DNA of 64,000 nt from Streptomyces fulvorobeus (GTDB lineage Bacteria > Actinomycetota > Actinomycetes > Streptomycetales > Streptomycetaceae): positions 558,001 to 622,000 of the forward strand of contig NZ_BLWC01000001.1 in NCBI RefSeq assembly GCF_013167895.1, read 5' to 3'. The notes under the pieces are model-generated. The model saw nothing but the letters and a program-made list of their open reading frames with translations. It did not search any database and had not been told where the DNA came from. Of the stretch, positions 17,724 through 27,622 are shown one piece after another. The position numbers were made by a program, and so were the translations under genes. The number at the start of each line of letters is the position of its first letter. The stretch's first letter is position 1.

Positions 17724-18808
17724 ATGACCGATGTACTGCTCACCGTAGGTACGCGCAAAGGACTCTTCACCGGTCGCAGGCGCGACGGCGCCTGGGAGTT
17801 CGGCGGCCCGCACTTCAACGCCCAGGCGATCTACTCGATCGCCATCGACACCCGCCGGGAGACCCCCGGCTGCTCGTCGGCGGCGACAGCGCGCACTGGG
17901 GCCCCTCCGTCTTCCACTCCGACGATCTCGGGGCGACCTGGATCGAGCCGCAGCGGCCGGCGGTGAAGTTCCCCCCGTTCACCGAGGCGTCACTGGAGAG
18001 GGTGTGGCAGCTCCATCCGGCCGGACCCGAGGCGCCGGGCGTGGTCTACGCCGGCACCGAACCGGCCGCCCTCTTCCGCTCGGAGGACGGCGGCGAGTCG
18101 TTCGAGCTGGTCCGGCCGCTGTGGGAGCACCCGACCCGCTCGAAGTGGGTGCCCGGCGGGGGCGGCGAGGGGCTGCACACCATCCTGACCGACCCGAGGG
18201 ACCCCCGGGCGGTGACGGTCGCGGTCTCCACGGCGGGCGTGTTCCGGACGAAGGACGGCGGCGAGAGCTGGGCCCCGGCGAACAAGGGCGTGTCGGCGGT
18301 CTTCCTGCCCGACCCCGATCCGGAGTTCGGCCAGTGCGTCCACAAGGTGACGCGGGACGCGGCCGATCCGGACCGGCTCTACCTCCAGAACCACTGGGGT
18401 GTCTTCCGCAGCGACGACTCCGGGGACTCGTGGACGGACATCGGGGCCGGTCTGCCGTCCGACTTCGGCTTCGCGGCCGCCGCGCACCCGCACCGGGGGG
18501 AGACGGCCTACATCTTCCCGATCAACGCCGATGCCGACCGCGTACCGGCCGAGCGCCGCTGCCGGGTGTTCCGTACGAGCGACGCGGGCCGTACGTGGGA
18601 ACCGCTGTCCGCCGGCCTCCCGCAGGGCGCGCACTACGGCACCGTCCTGCGCGACGCGCTCTGCACGGACGACGCCGACCCCGCGGGCGTCTACTTCGGC
18701 AACCGCAACGGCGAGGTGTTCGCGAGTGCCGACGACGGCGACACCTGGCAGCAGCTCTTCTCGCACCTGCCGGACGTGCTGTGTGTGCGGGCCGCGGTGA
18801 TCGGCTGA
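17724..18808 (+). CDS. WD40/YVTN/BNR-repeat sialidase-fold protein (frame broken once)
   Basis: The N-terminus [20 protein letters not shown] and Asp-box type repeats ([42 protein letters not shown]) mark a beta-propeller of the exo-alpha-sialidase/glycosyl hydrolase-like class, ~361 aa. The frame is lost near 17867 (RRETP to [12 protein letters not shown]) and restored by one extra C. No signal peptide is present, so it is cytoplasmic. No catalytic set for sialidase activity can be confirmed, and the function is open. Confidence 0.8.
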
Positions 18809-18888
18809 CGGGCCGGCGGTGCGGTTGTCGACGGCGCCTTCACAGGTCGGTTGATCGGTGTGGCCCTGTCACCAGTAGAGTGCGGCCC

Positions 18889-19566
18889 GTGGCAGCAAGA
18901 CCGTTGAAAGAACTCGTCGAGCCGGGGTGGGCGCGAGCCCTTGAGCCCGTGGCCGAACGCGTCGCCGCTATGGGCGACTTCCTCCGCGGCGAGATCGCCG
19001 CGGGGCGCACCTATCTGCCCGCGGGACCCCATGTCCTGCGGGCGTTCCAGCAACCGTTCGACGACGTACGGGTCCTGATCGTCGGTCAGGACCCGTACCC
19101 CACTCCGGGACACGCGATCGGTCTCAGTTTCGCCGTGGCCCCCGACGTCAGTCCGCTGCCGGGCAGCCTGGAGAACATCTTCCGGGAACTGCACGCGGAC
19201 CTGGGTCTCCCCAGGCCCTCCAACGGCGACCTGACGCCCTGGGCGCAACAGGGTGTGCTGCTGCTCAACAGGGCGCTGACCACCGCGCCCAGGCGGCCCG
19301 CCGCCCATCGCGGCAAGGGCTGGGAGGAAGTCACCGAGCAGGCCATCCGCGCACTGGTGGCCCGGGGCACGCCGCTGGTGTCGGTCCTGTGGGGACGCGA
19401 CGCCGGCAATCTGCGCCCCCTGCTGGGTGACTGCCCGGCGATCGAGTCCTCCCACCCCTCCCCCATGTCCGCCGACCGGGGCTTCTTCGGCTCACGGCCG
19501 TTCAGCCGGACCAATGAGCTGCTGGAGCGCCAGGGGGCCCAGCCCGTGGACTGGCGACTGCCGTGA
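18889..19566 (+). CDS. ung: Uracil-DNA glycosylase (family 1)
   Basis: A 225-aa UDG that removes uracil from DNA as the first step of base excision repair. The water-activating motif is [11 protein letters not shown] (residues 66-76, Asp at 68), and the DNA-intercalating motif is HPSPMS near residue 190. The GTG at 18889 gives the normal length. Its stop overlaps the GTG of the following kinase-like gene (GTGA), so the two are translationally coupled. Confidence 0.95.
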   Translation: MAARPLKELVEPGWARALEPVAERVAAMGDFLRGEIAAGRTYLPAGPHVLRAFQQPFDDVRVLIVGQDPYPTPGHAIGLSFAVAPDVSPLPGSLENIFRELHADLGLPRPSNGDLTPWAQQGVLLLNRALTTAPRRPAAHRGKGWEEVTEQAIRALVARGTPLVSVLWGRDAGNLRPLLGDCPAIESSHPSPMSADRGFFGSRPFSRTNELLERQGAQPVDWRLP

Positions 19567-20645
19567 CGCCTCCCCCGGACCGGTTCGTCATCGGCGTGGA
19601 CTCCGGCGGCTCCGGGTTGCGGGTGGCGCTCGGGACGGTCGACAGGGAGGGGCCCGTATCGGCGGTGACCTGCTCCGAACCGGTGCGGACGGGGCCCGGC
19701 GGCATCGACGCCGGCCACCTGCTGGCCCAGCTGCTCCCCGCCGCCCGCGCGCTGCTGGACCGGGCCACGGGCGGGGACCAGAGCGGCGCGCACTCCCCCG
19801 CCGGGATCGCCGCTCTCGCGATCGGGGCCGCCGGGATGGCGACACTCGGTGAGCGGCTGCGCGCGGAGCTGCCCGGTGCGCTCGCATCCCGGCTGGGGGT
19901 CGGGCGCGTGGCACTGGCCGCAGACGCGGTGACCGCGTACGCGGGCGCTCTCGGCCGACGGCCGGGAGCCGTGGTCGCGGGCGGAACGGGCATGATCGCG
20001 CTCGGGACCGATCTGTCGGAGTGGCGCAGGGCAGACGGCTGGGGACATCTTCTGGGTGACTGCGGCGGTGGCGCCTGGATCGGGCGGGCCGGGCTGGAGG
20101 CGGCGATGCGCGCCCACGACGGGCGGCGCGGCGGCTCCGCCGCGCTGCTCGCCCGGCTGGTGGCGGTCCTCGGTCCGGCGACGGACCTGCCGGGGCTGCT
20201 CTATCCGCGCGCGGACCGGCCGGCGCTCCTCGCGTCCTTCGCCCCCGAGGTAGCCGCGTGCGCCGGTGACGACCCGCTCGCCGCCGGCATCCTGCGGGAG
20301 GCCGCGGTCCACATCGCCGGGACGGCCGCCGCGGTGTGCCCTGAGGCCGCCCCCGAGGGGACAGGCCGGCTCGAATTGGCCCTGACCGGTGGCCTGTTCA
20401 AGATGGGCGATCCCCTCCTCGTACCTCTGCGGGAGGAGCTGGCGCGGCAGGTGCCCCAGGCGGCGGTGGTACCCGCCGCGGGCGATCCGCTGAGCGGTTC
20501 CCTCGGGATCGCCCGGGCGCTCGCCGGCTCCGGTCCTGGGCTGCCGCTCCATCCGACCCTGCTGTTCGTGCCGGGGCCGGCGGCGTCCTCGGCGGTCCCG
20601 GGCGCGACCACGGCCGGGCAGGCGCGCCGAGCGGGTGCCGAATAG
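19563..20645 (+). CDS. BadF/BadG/BcrA/BcrD-type ATPase, N-acetylglucosamine kinase-like
   Basis: A 360-aa protein of the actin/hexokinase ATPase fold. The phosphate-1 loop is [17 protein letters not shown] at the N-terminus, and the second phosphate/adenosine region is [16 protein letters not shown] with [14 protein letters not shown]. In this family bacterial members close in sequence phosphorylate N-acetylglucosamine. It overlaps ung by 4 nt. A dre-type palindrome (GlcNAc-responsive) lies 2.3 kb downstream at the lactonase gene, a loose link only. Confidence 0.78.
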   Translation: MTPPPDRFVIGVDSGGSGLRVALGTVDREGPVSAVTCSEPVRTGPGGIDAGHLLAQLLPAARALLDRATGGDQSGAHSPAGIAALAIGAAGMATLGERLRAELPGALASRLGVGRVALAADAVTAYAGALGRRPGAVVAGGTGMIALGTDLSEWRRADGWGHLLGDCGGGAWIGRAGLEAAMRAHDGRRGGSAALLARLVAVLGPATDLPGLLYPRADRPALLASFAPEVAACAGDDPLAAGILREAAVHIAGTAAAVCPEAAPEGTGRLELALTGGLFKMGDPLLVPLREELARQVPQAAVVPAAGDPLSGSLGIARALAGSGPGLPLHPTLLFVPGPAASSAVPGATTAGQARRAGAE

Positions 20646-20794
20646 GGATACGAGCAGTCATTCGGGAAGCCTTGCCGCCCGACAGATCGGGATAGTTGAC
20701 TGGTATGCCACTCAACGGACATTAGTGGGCAGATAACGCCTGATGGGACCCTCCCCGAACAGAGAGGGAGCCAAAACCAGTAGCATGCGGCGCC

Positions 20795-21727
20795 ATGAGC
20801 ACCCCCACTGGGCCCGCTTCCGGCCTGCCTGTACGAATGCCGCGACCTCGCCAGTCCGGACGGCACCGCCGCCCGGAGCCCGTGGTCGCACCCGAGGGCG
20901 CTGCCGCGCTCGTTCTCGCCGTTCCCGGTACCCCTTCCCCGGCCACGCGCAGCCTGGCCGAGGAGGTCATCAGCATCGCCCGCTCCGAGCTTCCCGGGCT
21001 CAATGCCAGGATCGGGTACCTCGACGGCGACGGGGGCGAGTTCCCCGCTCTCTCAGCCGTACTCGCCCACGCCGCCGCCGAGCGCGGAGCGCGCTACGAG
21101 CAGGCCGTGGCCGCCGGCCGCGAGGTCGCCGTCCCCCAGGGCCCGTCCGCCGTGGTGGTGCCGCTCCTCGCGGGGCCCGACAACGCCCTCATGCGGCGGA
21201 TACGGCAGGCCGTGATGGACAGCGGTACGCAGGTGGAGCTGACCGATGTGCTCGGTCCGCACCCCCTGCTCGCGGAGGCGCTGCACGTGCGCCTCTCGGA
21301 AGCCGGGCTGGCGCGCGCCGACCGCGCCAGGCTGTTCACCGTGACGACCGCCGCGGACGGCATCGTGCTGGCCACCGTGGGCGGCGACGAAGCCGTGCGG
21401 GCCGCCGGGATCACCGGCATGCTGCTGGCCGCGCGCCTCGCGGTGCCGGTGATGGCCGCCGCCCTCGACGTGGAGGGATCGGTCGCCTCGATCGCGGAGC
21501 AGCTGCAGAGCTCCGGTTCGGCCCAGCTGGCGCTGGCGCCGTACCTGGTGGGCCCGGAGATCGACCCGGGCCTGCTGGAAGCGGCGGCCAGGGAGGCCGG
21601 CTGCGCGACGGCCGAGCCGCTCGGCGCGTACCCGGCCATCGGCAAGCTGGTGCTCTCGCTGTACGCGACGGCGCTCGGCATCACCCCCGCCACCCCGCAG
21701 GGGGTGCAGGGCGCCCCGGCGCACTGA
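20795..21727 (+). CDS. Sirohydrochlorin chelatase-like (CbiX) protein, active-site His not seen
   Basis: A 310-aa protein with two CbiX-like halves (residues ~35-170 and ~175-300), the second containing LAPYLVGPEIDPGLL. In true CbiX/SirB enzymes the first strand ends in a metal-binding His (HGS); here it reads LVLAVPGTPSPATRS, without that His. It may therefore be a non-catalytic or differently acting relative. The first ~30 residues are basic and Pro-rich. It is monocistronic, closed by a terminator at 21752. Confidence 0.75.
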   Translation: MSTPTGPASGLPVRMPRPRQSGRHRRPEPVVAPEGAAALVLAVPGTPSPATRSLAEEVISIARSELPGLNARIGYLDGDGGEFPALSAVLAHAAAERGARYEQAVAAGREVAVPQGPSAVVVPLLAGPDNALMRRIRQAVMDSGTQVELTDVLGPHPLLAEALHVRLSEAGLARADRARLFTVTTAADGIVLATVGGDEAVRAAGITGMLLAARLAVPVMAAALDVEGSVASIAEQLQSSGSAQLALAPYLVGPEIDPGLLEAAAREAGCATAEPLGAYPAIGKLVLSLYATALGITPATPQGVQGAPAH

Positions 21728-21751
21728 CCGGCAGACGGGGCACGGCATCGG

Positions 21752-21798
21752 GCCGGTGCGCCACGGCCCCGGAGTTCTCCGGTCCCAGGCGCACCGGC
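21752..21798. terminator. Bidirectional hairpin between convergent genes
   Basis: GCCGGTGCGCC (21752-21762) pairs exactly with GGCGCACCGGC (21788-21798) across a 25-nt GC-rich loop that can fold further. It lies between the CbiX-like gene and the lactonase. Confidence 0.7.
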
Positions 21799-21814
21799 CG
21801 TCTCCGTTTCCGGG

Positions 21815-22876
21815 TCAGGCGAACGTCACGCAGGAGGGCGCGGGGACGTCCAGCGAGCCCGCGTGGCCCGGCATACCCGTCGCGGCGTCCACGGCGAACC
21901 AGCTGACGTTGCCCGAGCGCTCGTTGGCGGCGTACAGCCACTGCCCGGTGGGGTCGAGGGCCAGGTCACGCGGCCAGTGCCCCCCGCAGCCCACGGTCGC
22001 GGCCAGGGACACCTTCTCGCCCGTCACGTCCAGGGTGAGGACCGAGATGCTGTCGTGTCCGCGGTTCGCGACCCACAGGAAGCGCCCGTCGTGCGAGGCG
22101 ACCACCTCGGACGGGTACGTCCGCGTCCCGGGTTCGGCGCTCACGTCCTCGGGCAGCACGGCGGTGGTGGAGAGCGGTTCGAGGACCCCGGTGGCCGCGT
22201 CCCAGGCGCACACGGTGAGGGTCGGTTCGAGCTCACCCAGCACGTAGGCGAAGCGGCCCGCCGGGTGGAAGACCATGTGGCGCGGTCCCGTACCGGGGCT
22301 GAGCGCCGTCTCGCCGTGGAGGCGCAGCTCCCCCGTCGCCGGATCGATGACGCAGACGCGTACGGAGTCGGTGCCGAGGTCCACGCTCAGGAGCCACTGG
22401 CCCGAGGGATCGGCCACCACCTGGTGGGCGTGCGGTTCGGCCTGGCGGGAGGCGTCAGGACCACTACCCTCGTGCGTGAGTACGGAGGCGGCGGCCGCGA
22501 GTGAGCCGTCGGGCAGCACGGGCAGCACGCTGACACTGCCGGAGCCGTAGTTCGCCGTGACGACGTGTCCGGCGGCGAGCGTCAAGTGGGTGGGGCCTTC
22601 GCCACGGACGTCCTGCGGGGCGCCCAGGAGGCGCGGAACGTCCGCCGACACGTCCAAGGCGGCTGCCGCGCCCCGCGCGGTCTCACTGACCGCGTAGAGC
22701 ACCGTTCCGCCCGGTCCCACGCCGCTCACCAGGTACGACGGGTCAGGGACGGCGTCGGTGGCACCGACCACCGTCAGCGCGCCCGTCTCCCGGTCCACGG
22801 CGGCGGCGGTGATCCCCTGCCCGCCCGCCGAGGTGAACGACCCAATGAACGCCCGTCCGGCGCTGTTCCCGCTCAT
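21815..22876 (-). CDS. Lactonase family (6-phosphogluconolactonase-type) beta-propeller
   Basis: A 353-aa seven-bladed propeller of the YbhE/carboxy-muconate lactonizing type. Blade signatures include HQVVADPSGQWLLSVDLG, RHMVFHPAGRFAYVL and WPRDLALDPTGQWLYAANE. It may hydrolyse 6-phosphogluconolactone or another sugar lactone. The ATG at 22876 is chosen over a GTG 18 nt upstream because GAAGAGGGG stands 8 nt before it. A perfect dre-like palindrome 63 nt upstream suggests DasR control, tying it to amino-sugar metabolism. Confidence 0.85.
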   Translation of the reverse strand: MSGNSAGRAFIGSFTSAGGQGITAAAVDRETGALTVVGATDAVPDPSYLVSGVGPGGTVLYAVSETARGAAAALDVSADVPRLLGAPQDVRGEGPTHLTLAAGHVVTANYGSGSVSVLPVLPDGSLAAAASVLTHEGSGPDASRQAEPHAHQVVADPSGQWLLSVDLGTDSVRVCVIDPATGELRLHGETALSPGTGPRHMVFHPAGRFAYVLGELEPTLTVCAWDAATGVLEPLSTTAVLPEDVSAEPGTRTYPSEVVASHDGRFLWVANRGHDSISVLTLDVTGEKVSLAATVGCGGHWPRDLALDPTGQWLYAANERSGNVSWFAVDAATGMPGHAGSLDVPAPSCVTFA

Positions 22877-22938
22877 CGCGCTACCCCTCTTCACCGTCTG
22901 TTCCCGATCTTCGGGCCGACGGTAGCAGGCGGAGTGTT

Positions 22939-22952
22939 TTGGTCTAGACCAA
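22939..22952. promoter_or_regulatory. dre-like site (DasR/GntR-HutC operator)
   Basis: TTGGTCTAGACCAA, a perfect 14-bp palindrome containing the TGGTCTAGACCA core of the DasR responsive element. It is 63 nt upstream of the lactonase ATG and 18 nt before (in minus-strand terms, after the stop of) the FUSC gene. Confidence 0.8.
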
Positions 22953-22969
22953 TCAAGAGTATCGGCCGG

Positions 22970-24481
22970 TCAGGCCGGGACCAGCGGGGCGCGGGGCGAG
23001 GTCCGCAGGGGCGCGGCGAGATCGGCGAGCGCCCTCTCCAGGGCGTGGAGGTGGGCGAGCGCGGCCTCGGCGCCCGGGTGGTGGTGCGGAGCCTGCGCGG
23101 GGACGGCCAGCCGGTCCGTGAGGACCTGTCCTGGAGGGGCCAGGGCCTGCACGGCCGCCTCGACCCGCCGGCAGGCCGCGGTGAGCCGGGCGTCGTGGGA
23201 GGCGGCCGGGTCGGCGGCCACGGTGGCGAGGCCGCGCACCTCACGGGCGCACACGTCGAGCAGCTCCATCACCTGCCGGGCCCGGGCCTTGCGGGCCCGG
23301 AGCGGGCTGACGGGATGCAGGAGCGGGGCCAGCGACAGCCGGGCCCGGCCCAGCAGGAGTTCCAGCTCGGCGGCGAGCGGTGTCGGGTCGGCCCGCTCGT
23401 CACCCGCGAGCCGCAGCGCGGCAACACCGGTGCAGCGGTGCACGCAGTGCAGGGCCCGCTGGATCCAGGCTTCGGTGGTGGCGTGCGTGGTGACGGGCAG
23501 GATCAGGGCGACCCCGAGCACCGCGCCGAGCGCGCCCGCGGCCGTCTCCTCGAAGCGCAGCCAGAGCAGGCCCGGGTGCAGGACGCCGAGGAGCCCGTAC
23601 AGCAGGCCCGCCATCACGGTGACGAAGAACGTCATCCAGCTGTACGAGGGCGCCGCCGTGTAGAAGATACCGAAGACGCAGACGGCGACGAGGGCGGCGG
23701 TCGGCACGACGGCGCCGTCCAGGGGTACGGCGACGAGCAGACCCACGGCGATCCCGGCGACGGTGCCCACGACCCGGCGGAAGCCGCGCACGAGGGTCTC
23801 GCCGCGCGAGGCGGTGTTCACGAAGATCCACCAGGCGGTGCCGACGGCCCAGTACCAGCGGTCGGGGGAGAGCAGCAGACCGACGGCGAGCGCGACGGCG
23901 CAGGCCGCCGTCGCCTGGAGCGCCTGGCGGGTGGTCGGCCTGGCGAGGCCCCGGCCGGTGAGCGGAGCGGGCTGGGCGGGCGGCGGGGTGCGCCGCTCGA
24001 CGCACCAGGCGCCGAACCGTACGGCGCAGGACGCCGCCAGGGCCAGGGCGACCGCTCCGTACAGCTCGGGGAGCTGGGCGGGGACGGCGTGCAGGAACTG
24101 GGTGCTGAAGAACATCATGAAGCCGAAGATGCCGAGCGCGTGGCCGCGCGGGCCCCATCGCCGGGCGTACACCCCGGCGAAGACGACGGCGAGCCAGCTG
24201 AGGGACCGCAGCGCCGGCTGGCCGTGCAGGGTGCTGGCCAGCGCGAGGACGGGGGATCCGACGACCGGCAGCAGCACGGTGGTGACCGCCTGCCTTCGGA
24301 CGGTGGCGTCACCGACGGTGAACATCGCGAGGAGCGCGGCGAGCCCTCCGGTGATGGACGCGGTCAGGGACAGGCCGGCCAGTTCGGCCGCGCAAACGGC
24401 CAGACCGACCCCGAGTACGGCACGCAGCGAGACCCGCAGTCGCAGAAGCCCCGGATCAGGGGCCACGAACATCCTCTTCAC
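22970..24481 (-). CDS. FUSC family membrane protein (aromatic acid exporter-like)
   Basis: About 503 aa. An N-terminal membrane domain of about six helices (LRAVLGVGLAVCAAELAG onward) and a second set (QATAACAVALAVGLLL to GVALILPVTTHA) flank a cytoplasmic loop. The soluble C-terminal domain is helical and Ala/Leu-rich. The architecture matches FUSC/YccS-type proteins thought to export aromatic acids or related compounds. The start is uncertain between GTG 24481 and ATG 24472. It is divergent from the Lrp-type regulator at 24702, which may control it. Confidence 0.82.
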   Translation of the reverse strand: MKRMFVAPDPGLLRLRVSLRAVLGVGLAVCAAELAGLSLTASITGGLAALLAMFTVGDATVRRQAVTTVLLPVVGSPVLALASTLHGQPALRSLSWLAVVFAGVYARRWGPRGHALGIFGFMMFFSTQFLHAVPAQLPELYGAVALALAASCAVRFGAWCVERRTPPPAQPAPLTGRGLARPTTRQALQATAACAVALAVGLLLSPDRWYWAVGTAWWIFVNTASRGETLVRGFRRVVGTVAGIAVGLLVAVPLDGAVVPTAALVAVCVFGIFYTAAPSYSWMTFFVTVMAGLLYGLLGVLHPGLLWLRFEETAAGALGAVLGVALILPVTTHATTEAWIQRALHCVHRCTGVAALRLAGDERADPTPLAAELELLLGRARLSLAPLLHPVSPLRARKARARQVMELLDVCAREVRGLATVAADPAASHDARLTAACRRVEAAVQALAPPGQVLTDRLAVPAQAPHHHPGAEAALAHLHALERALADLAAPLRTSPRAPLVPA

Positions 24482-24701
24482 GACGGTCGGACCGCCCCCT
24501 TCGACTGGAGGAACACCCTCTGGTGAACGCCGAAGGCGCCGCGAAACCGGAAGCGGCGCCTTCGCCGTCCGGCGCTGCGCGGCGCCATGGATACCTCCAG
24601 GAGAACACCCTGCGGGACAGTGGCTCAACTCGACCGGAAAAGGCTGAGCCATTGGTACAGTCGCACCGGCTTTCACCGAACCAGGAAGGGGCCAACGGAC
24701 C

Positions 24702-25184
24702 ATGGCCGTCGATGCCCTCGACACCCGCATCCTGCGTCTGCTGATCGAGCAGCCGCGCACCAGCGCCCGGGAGTACGCGCGCGTCCTGGGGATCGCCCGC
24801 GGCACGCTCCAGGCCCGGCTCGACCGCCTGGAGCGGGACGGGGTGATCACCGGTACGGGCCCGGCGCTCTCCCCCGCGGCCCTCGGCCACCCGGTGCTCG
24901 CCTTCGTGCACCTGGAGGTCACCCAGGGGCACCTGGACGAGGTGGGCGACGCGCTCCGCGCCGTACCGGAGATCATCGAGGCGTTCTCGACGACGGGCGG
25001 CGGCGACCTGCTGACCCGGGTCGTCGCCCGCGACAACGGGCATCTGGAGGACGTGATCCAGCGGCTGATCCGGCTTCCCGGCGTGGTCAGGACCCGGACG
25101 GAGGTGGCACTGCGCGAACGGGTGGCCCACCGGATGCTGCCTCTGGTCGAAGCGGTGGGACGGGCGGCCGGCGGCGCCGGCTGA
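24702..25184 (+). CDS. Lrp/AsnC family transcriptional regulator
   Basis: A 160-aa regulator. The N-terminal HTH (residues 1-50) reads DTRILRLLIEQPRTSAREYA and GIARGTLQARLDRLERDGVI, and the C-terminal RAM/AsnC effector domain follows with GGGDLLTRVVARDNGHLEDV. The ATG at 24702 has GGAAGG about 12 nt upstream. The 220-nt space before it is shared with the divergent FUSC exporter gene; local regulation is plausible but no clear operator was found. Confidence 0.88.
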   Translation: MAVDALDTRILRLLIEQPRTSAREYARVLGIARGTLQARLDRLERDGVITGTGPALSPAALGHPVLAFVHLEVTQGHLDEVGDALRAVPEIIEAFSTTGGGDLLTRVVARDNGHLEDVIQRLIRLPGVVRTRTEVALRERVAHRMLPLVEAVGRAAGGAG

Positions 25185-25208
25185 CCACCGGCCCGGCATG
25201 CTGGGGCC

Positions 25209-25928
25209 ATGAGTTCACCGCACACCCAGGTTCCCTGCGTCATCTTCGACCTCGACGGCACACTCGTCGACAGCGAGCCCAACTACTACGAGGCCGGCCG
25301 CCGCCTCCTCGCCCGGTACGGCGTGAGCGGTTTCAGCTGGGAGCAGCACACCCGTTTCATCGGGATCGGCACCCGGGAGACCCTCACCGCCCTGCGCTCC
25401 GAGTACGGGATCGAGGCACCGGTCGACGAACTCCTGGCCGGAAAGAACGCCCTCTATCTGGAACTGGCCGGCGCCTCGACCGAGGTCTTCCCCGAGATGC
25501 GGAAACTCGTGGAGGAACTGCACGGCGCCGGCGTCCCGATGGCGGTGGCCTCCGGTTCGTCCCGGGCCGCGATCGGGGCGGTGCTCGCCGTCACCGGCCT
25601 CGACGCGTACATCCCCCTGTACGTCTCCGCGGAGGAGGTGCCGCGCGGCAAGCCGGAGCCCGACGTGTTCCTGGAGACCGCGCGGCGGCTGGGAGCGGAG
25701 CCGGCCGGCTGCGCGGTGCTGGAGGACGCCCCGCCCGGCGCGGCGGCGGCGCGTGCGGCGGGTATGCGCTGCCTGGCGATTCCCTACGTGCCGGAGACGG
25801 CTGACGATCCGGCGTTCCTGGCGGCGGATCTGCTCTTCCCCGGCGGGCAGCGTGCGTTCACGGCCCGGGCAGCGTACGACTGGCTTCTCGGCGGGAGCGG
25901 CCCGGCGGACGCCGCGCCGATTGGCTGA
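25209..25928 (+). CDS. HAD-superfamily phosphatase / beta-phosphoglucomutase-like
   Basis: A 239-aa HAD hydrolase with motif I FDLDGTLVDSEP (nucleophile Asp at ~15), motif II Ser in MAVASGSSRAAIG, a Lys in GKPEPDVFLE, and motif IV VLEDAPPGAAAARAAG. A helical cap (type C1) lies between motifs I and II. It dephosphorylates a small sugar phosphate or isomerises one; the substrate is unknown. It follows the Lrp gene by 24 nt. Confidence 0.88.
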   Translation: MSSPHTQVPCVIFDLDGTLVDSEPNYYEAGRRLLARYGVSGFSWEQHTRFIGIGTRETLTALRSEYGIEAPVDELLAGKNALYLELAGASTEVFPEMRKLVEELHGAGVPMAVASGSSRAAIGAVLAVTGLDAYIPLYVSAEEVPRGKPEPDVFLETARRLGAEPAGCAVLEDAPPGAAAARAAGMRCLAIPYVPETADDPAFLAADLLFPGGQRAFTARAAYDWLLGGSGPADAAPIG

Positions 25929-26105
25929 TTGCCGCCGCCACCAGCGCGTCCGCCCCCAGGGCAGCGGTCACCGGTGCCAACTGCGGTCCCACAGGCCGAT
26001 ATCCTGGTCCAGCCGCGCATCCCTTCCTCATCCTGATCGAGATGAGCCCGATGAGGTCGCCTCCGCGGCTGTCGAAGCGGGCCACAGTTCGAGATTGGTG
26101 CACAG

Positions 26106-27472
26106 GTGCTGGTAGCAGGTCGGTACCGGTTGATATCCCCTATCGGCCGCGGCGGCATGGGCGAGGTGTGGCGCGCGACGGACGAAGTGCTCGGCCGGGC
26201 CGTCGCCGTGAAGCTGCTCCTGGGCGACCGTGACGACGCGTCATCGGCCGCCAGGTTCCGGCTGGAGGCGCAGACCGCCGCGCGGCTGAGCCACCCCCAC
26301 CTGGTGGCGGTGTTCGACTTCGGGGCGTGGGAGGACCGGTTCTACCTCGTGATGGAGCTGGTCGAGGGCATGAGCCTCAGCGACCTGCTCGCGACCCAGG
26401 AGACGGTCCATCCGGAGCAGGTGGCCCGGATCGCGGGCGAGGCGGCCGCGGGGCTCGCCGCCGCCCACCGGCAGGGTGTCGTGCACCGCGACATCAAGCC
26501 CGGGAACCTCATGCTGGATGGCGAGGGGTCGCTCAAGATAGGTGACTTCGGGATAGCCCAGTTCGTCGACGATCCCGCCACGGCCCTGACCACCGCCGGG
26601 CAGATCGTGGGCACGAGCCTCTATCTGGCCCCGGAGCGCGCTCTCGGCCGCACGGCCGACTCTGCGTCGGACATGTACTCACTGGGCTGTGTGATCTACC
26701 AACTCCTGGTCGGCCACCCGCCGTTCCGTTCCGATACGGCGACCGCGACGCTCTACCAGCACGTGGACACCCCGCCCGTGCCGCTGCGGCAGCGGGGCGT
26801 CGACATCTCGCCCGCGTTCGACGCGTATCTGCTGAGCCTGCTCGCCAAGCAGCCCGAGGACCGGCCCGGCGCCCAGCAGGTCTCCGACTGGTTCCGCGCC
26901 GGCGCCTGGCGCGGACACCCCGAGCCCCTGCCCCCGCAGGTCGCCCCCGCCGGGCCGGTGCGGGCGCCGGCGGGTCCCCCGGCCCGGACTCCGCTCACCT
27001 CGCCGGTCTCCGGTGGTACCCGCCGGCCGGGTCCGGACACGGCCGGCGGGTCCGCGGGCCCCACTACGTACCGGCTGCCGCAGGCCACCGGCCGAAGACG
27101 GGCCCCCGCGCCGGTCCGCAGACGCAGCACCCGCGAGGCGATCCGCCGCAGGCCCCGGGTGGCCAGTGCGATCGCGGGTACGGCCGCCTTCATCGCCGCC
27201 GTGTACCTGGGAATGGTCCTGTTCGCTCCGGACCCGAGCTCGGCCGGGACACCGGTCGGCGACCCCACGTCGACGACGGGGCCCGAGACCCCGGCCGGGG
27301 ACGGAGCTTCCCCGGAGTCCCGCCCTCCGACGCGCCGGCCGGGGACGCCGTGCCGCAGGAGTCCGTACCGCAGGAGGGCTCCCCCGGGGACGAAGGGCGG
27401 GACGAGGGCCACGAAGAGGGCCGGGGCGGGGGCAAGGACCGGGAGAAGGACAAGGGACACGAGGACGACTGA
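26106..27472 (+). CDS. Membrane Ser/Thr protein kinase (PknB-like; C-terminal frame broken once)
   Basis: The kinase domain (residues ~1-265) has the Gly loop IGRGGMGEVW, the ATP Lys in AVAVKLL, catalytic HRDIKPGNL and DFG in IGDFGIAQF. A Pro-rich linker and one membrane helix (~355-375, AIAGTAAFIAAVYLGMVLF) follow. The open frame then degenerates. One extra C at about 27326 restores a short, highly charged outside tail (VPQESVPQEG to KGHEDD) ending with TGA at 27470. There are no PASTA domains. The start in-frame is a GTG or CTG-rich region; TTG/GTG at 26106 fits MLVAGRYRLI. Confidence 0.88.
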
Positions 27473-27622
27473 GGCGCGGCCGGGGCGCCTGCGCAGGAAC
27501 CGATGGCCGGCCGAGCGCGTCCTGCCCGGCAGAGCGCCGGTGCGCGGTGGATGCTGGTCGGGCGCACGCCGGGCATGACCTGCCGCGCGTGCCGACGCCC
27601 ACGCCGATGAACGGGGATTCCG

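Noticed and set aside
24482..25282. N-terminal extension of the FUSC frame
   Set aside because: The added ~250 residues are antisense to the Lrp gene and are Ser/Arg-rich without any membrane pattern.
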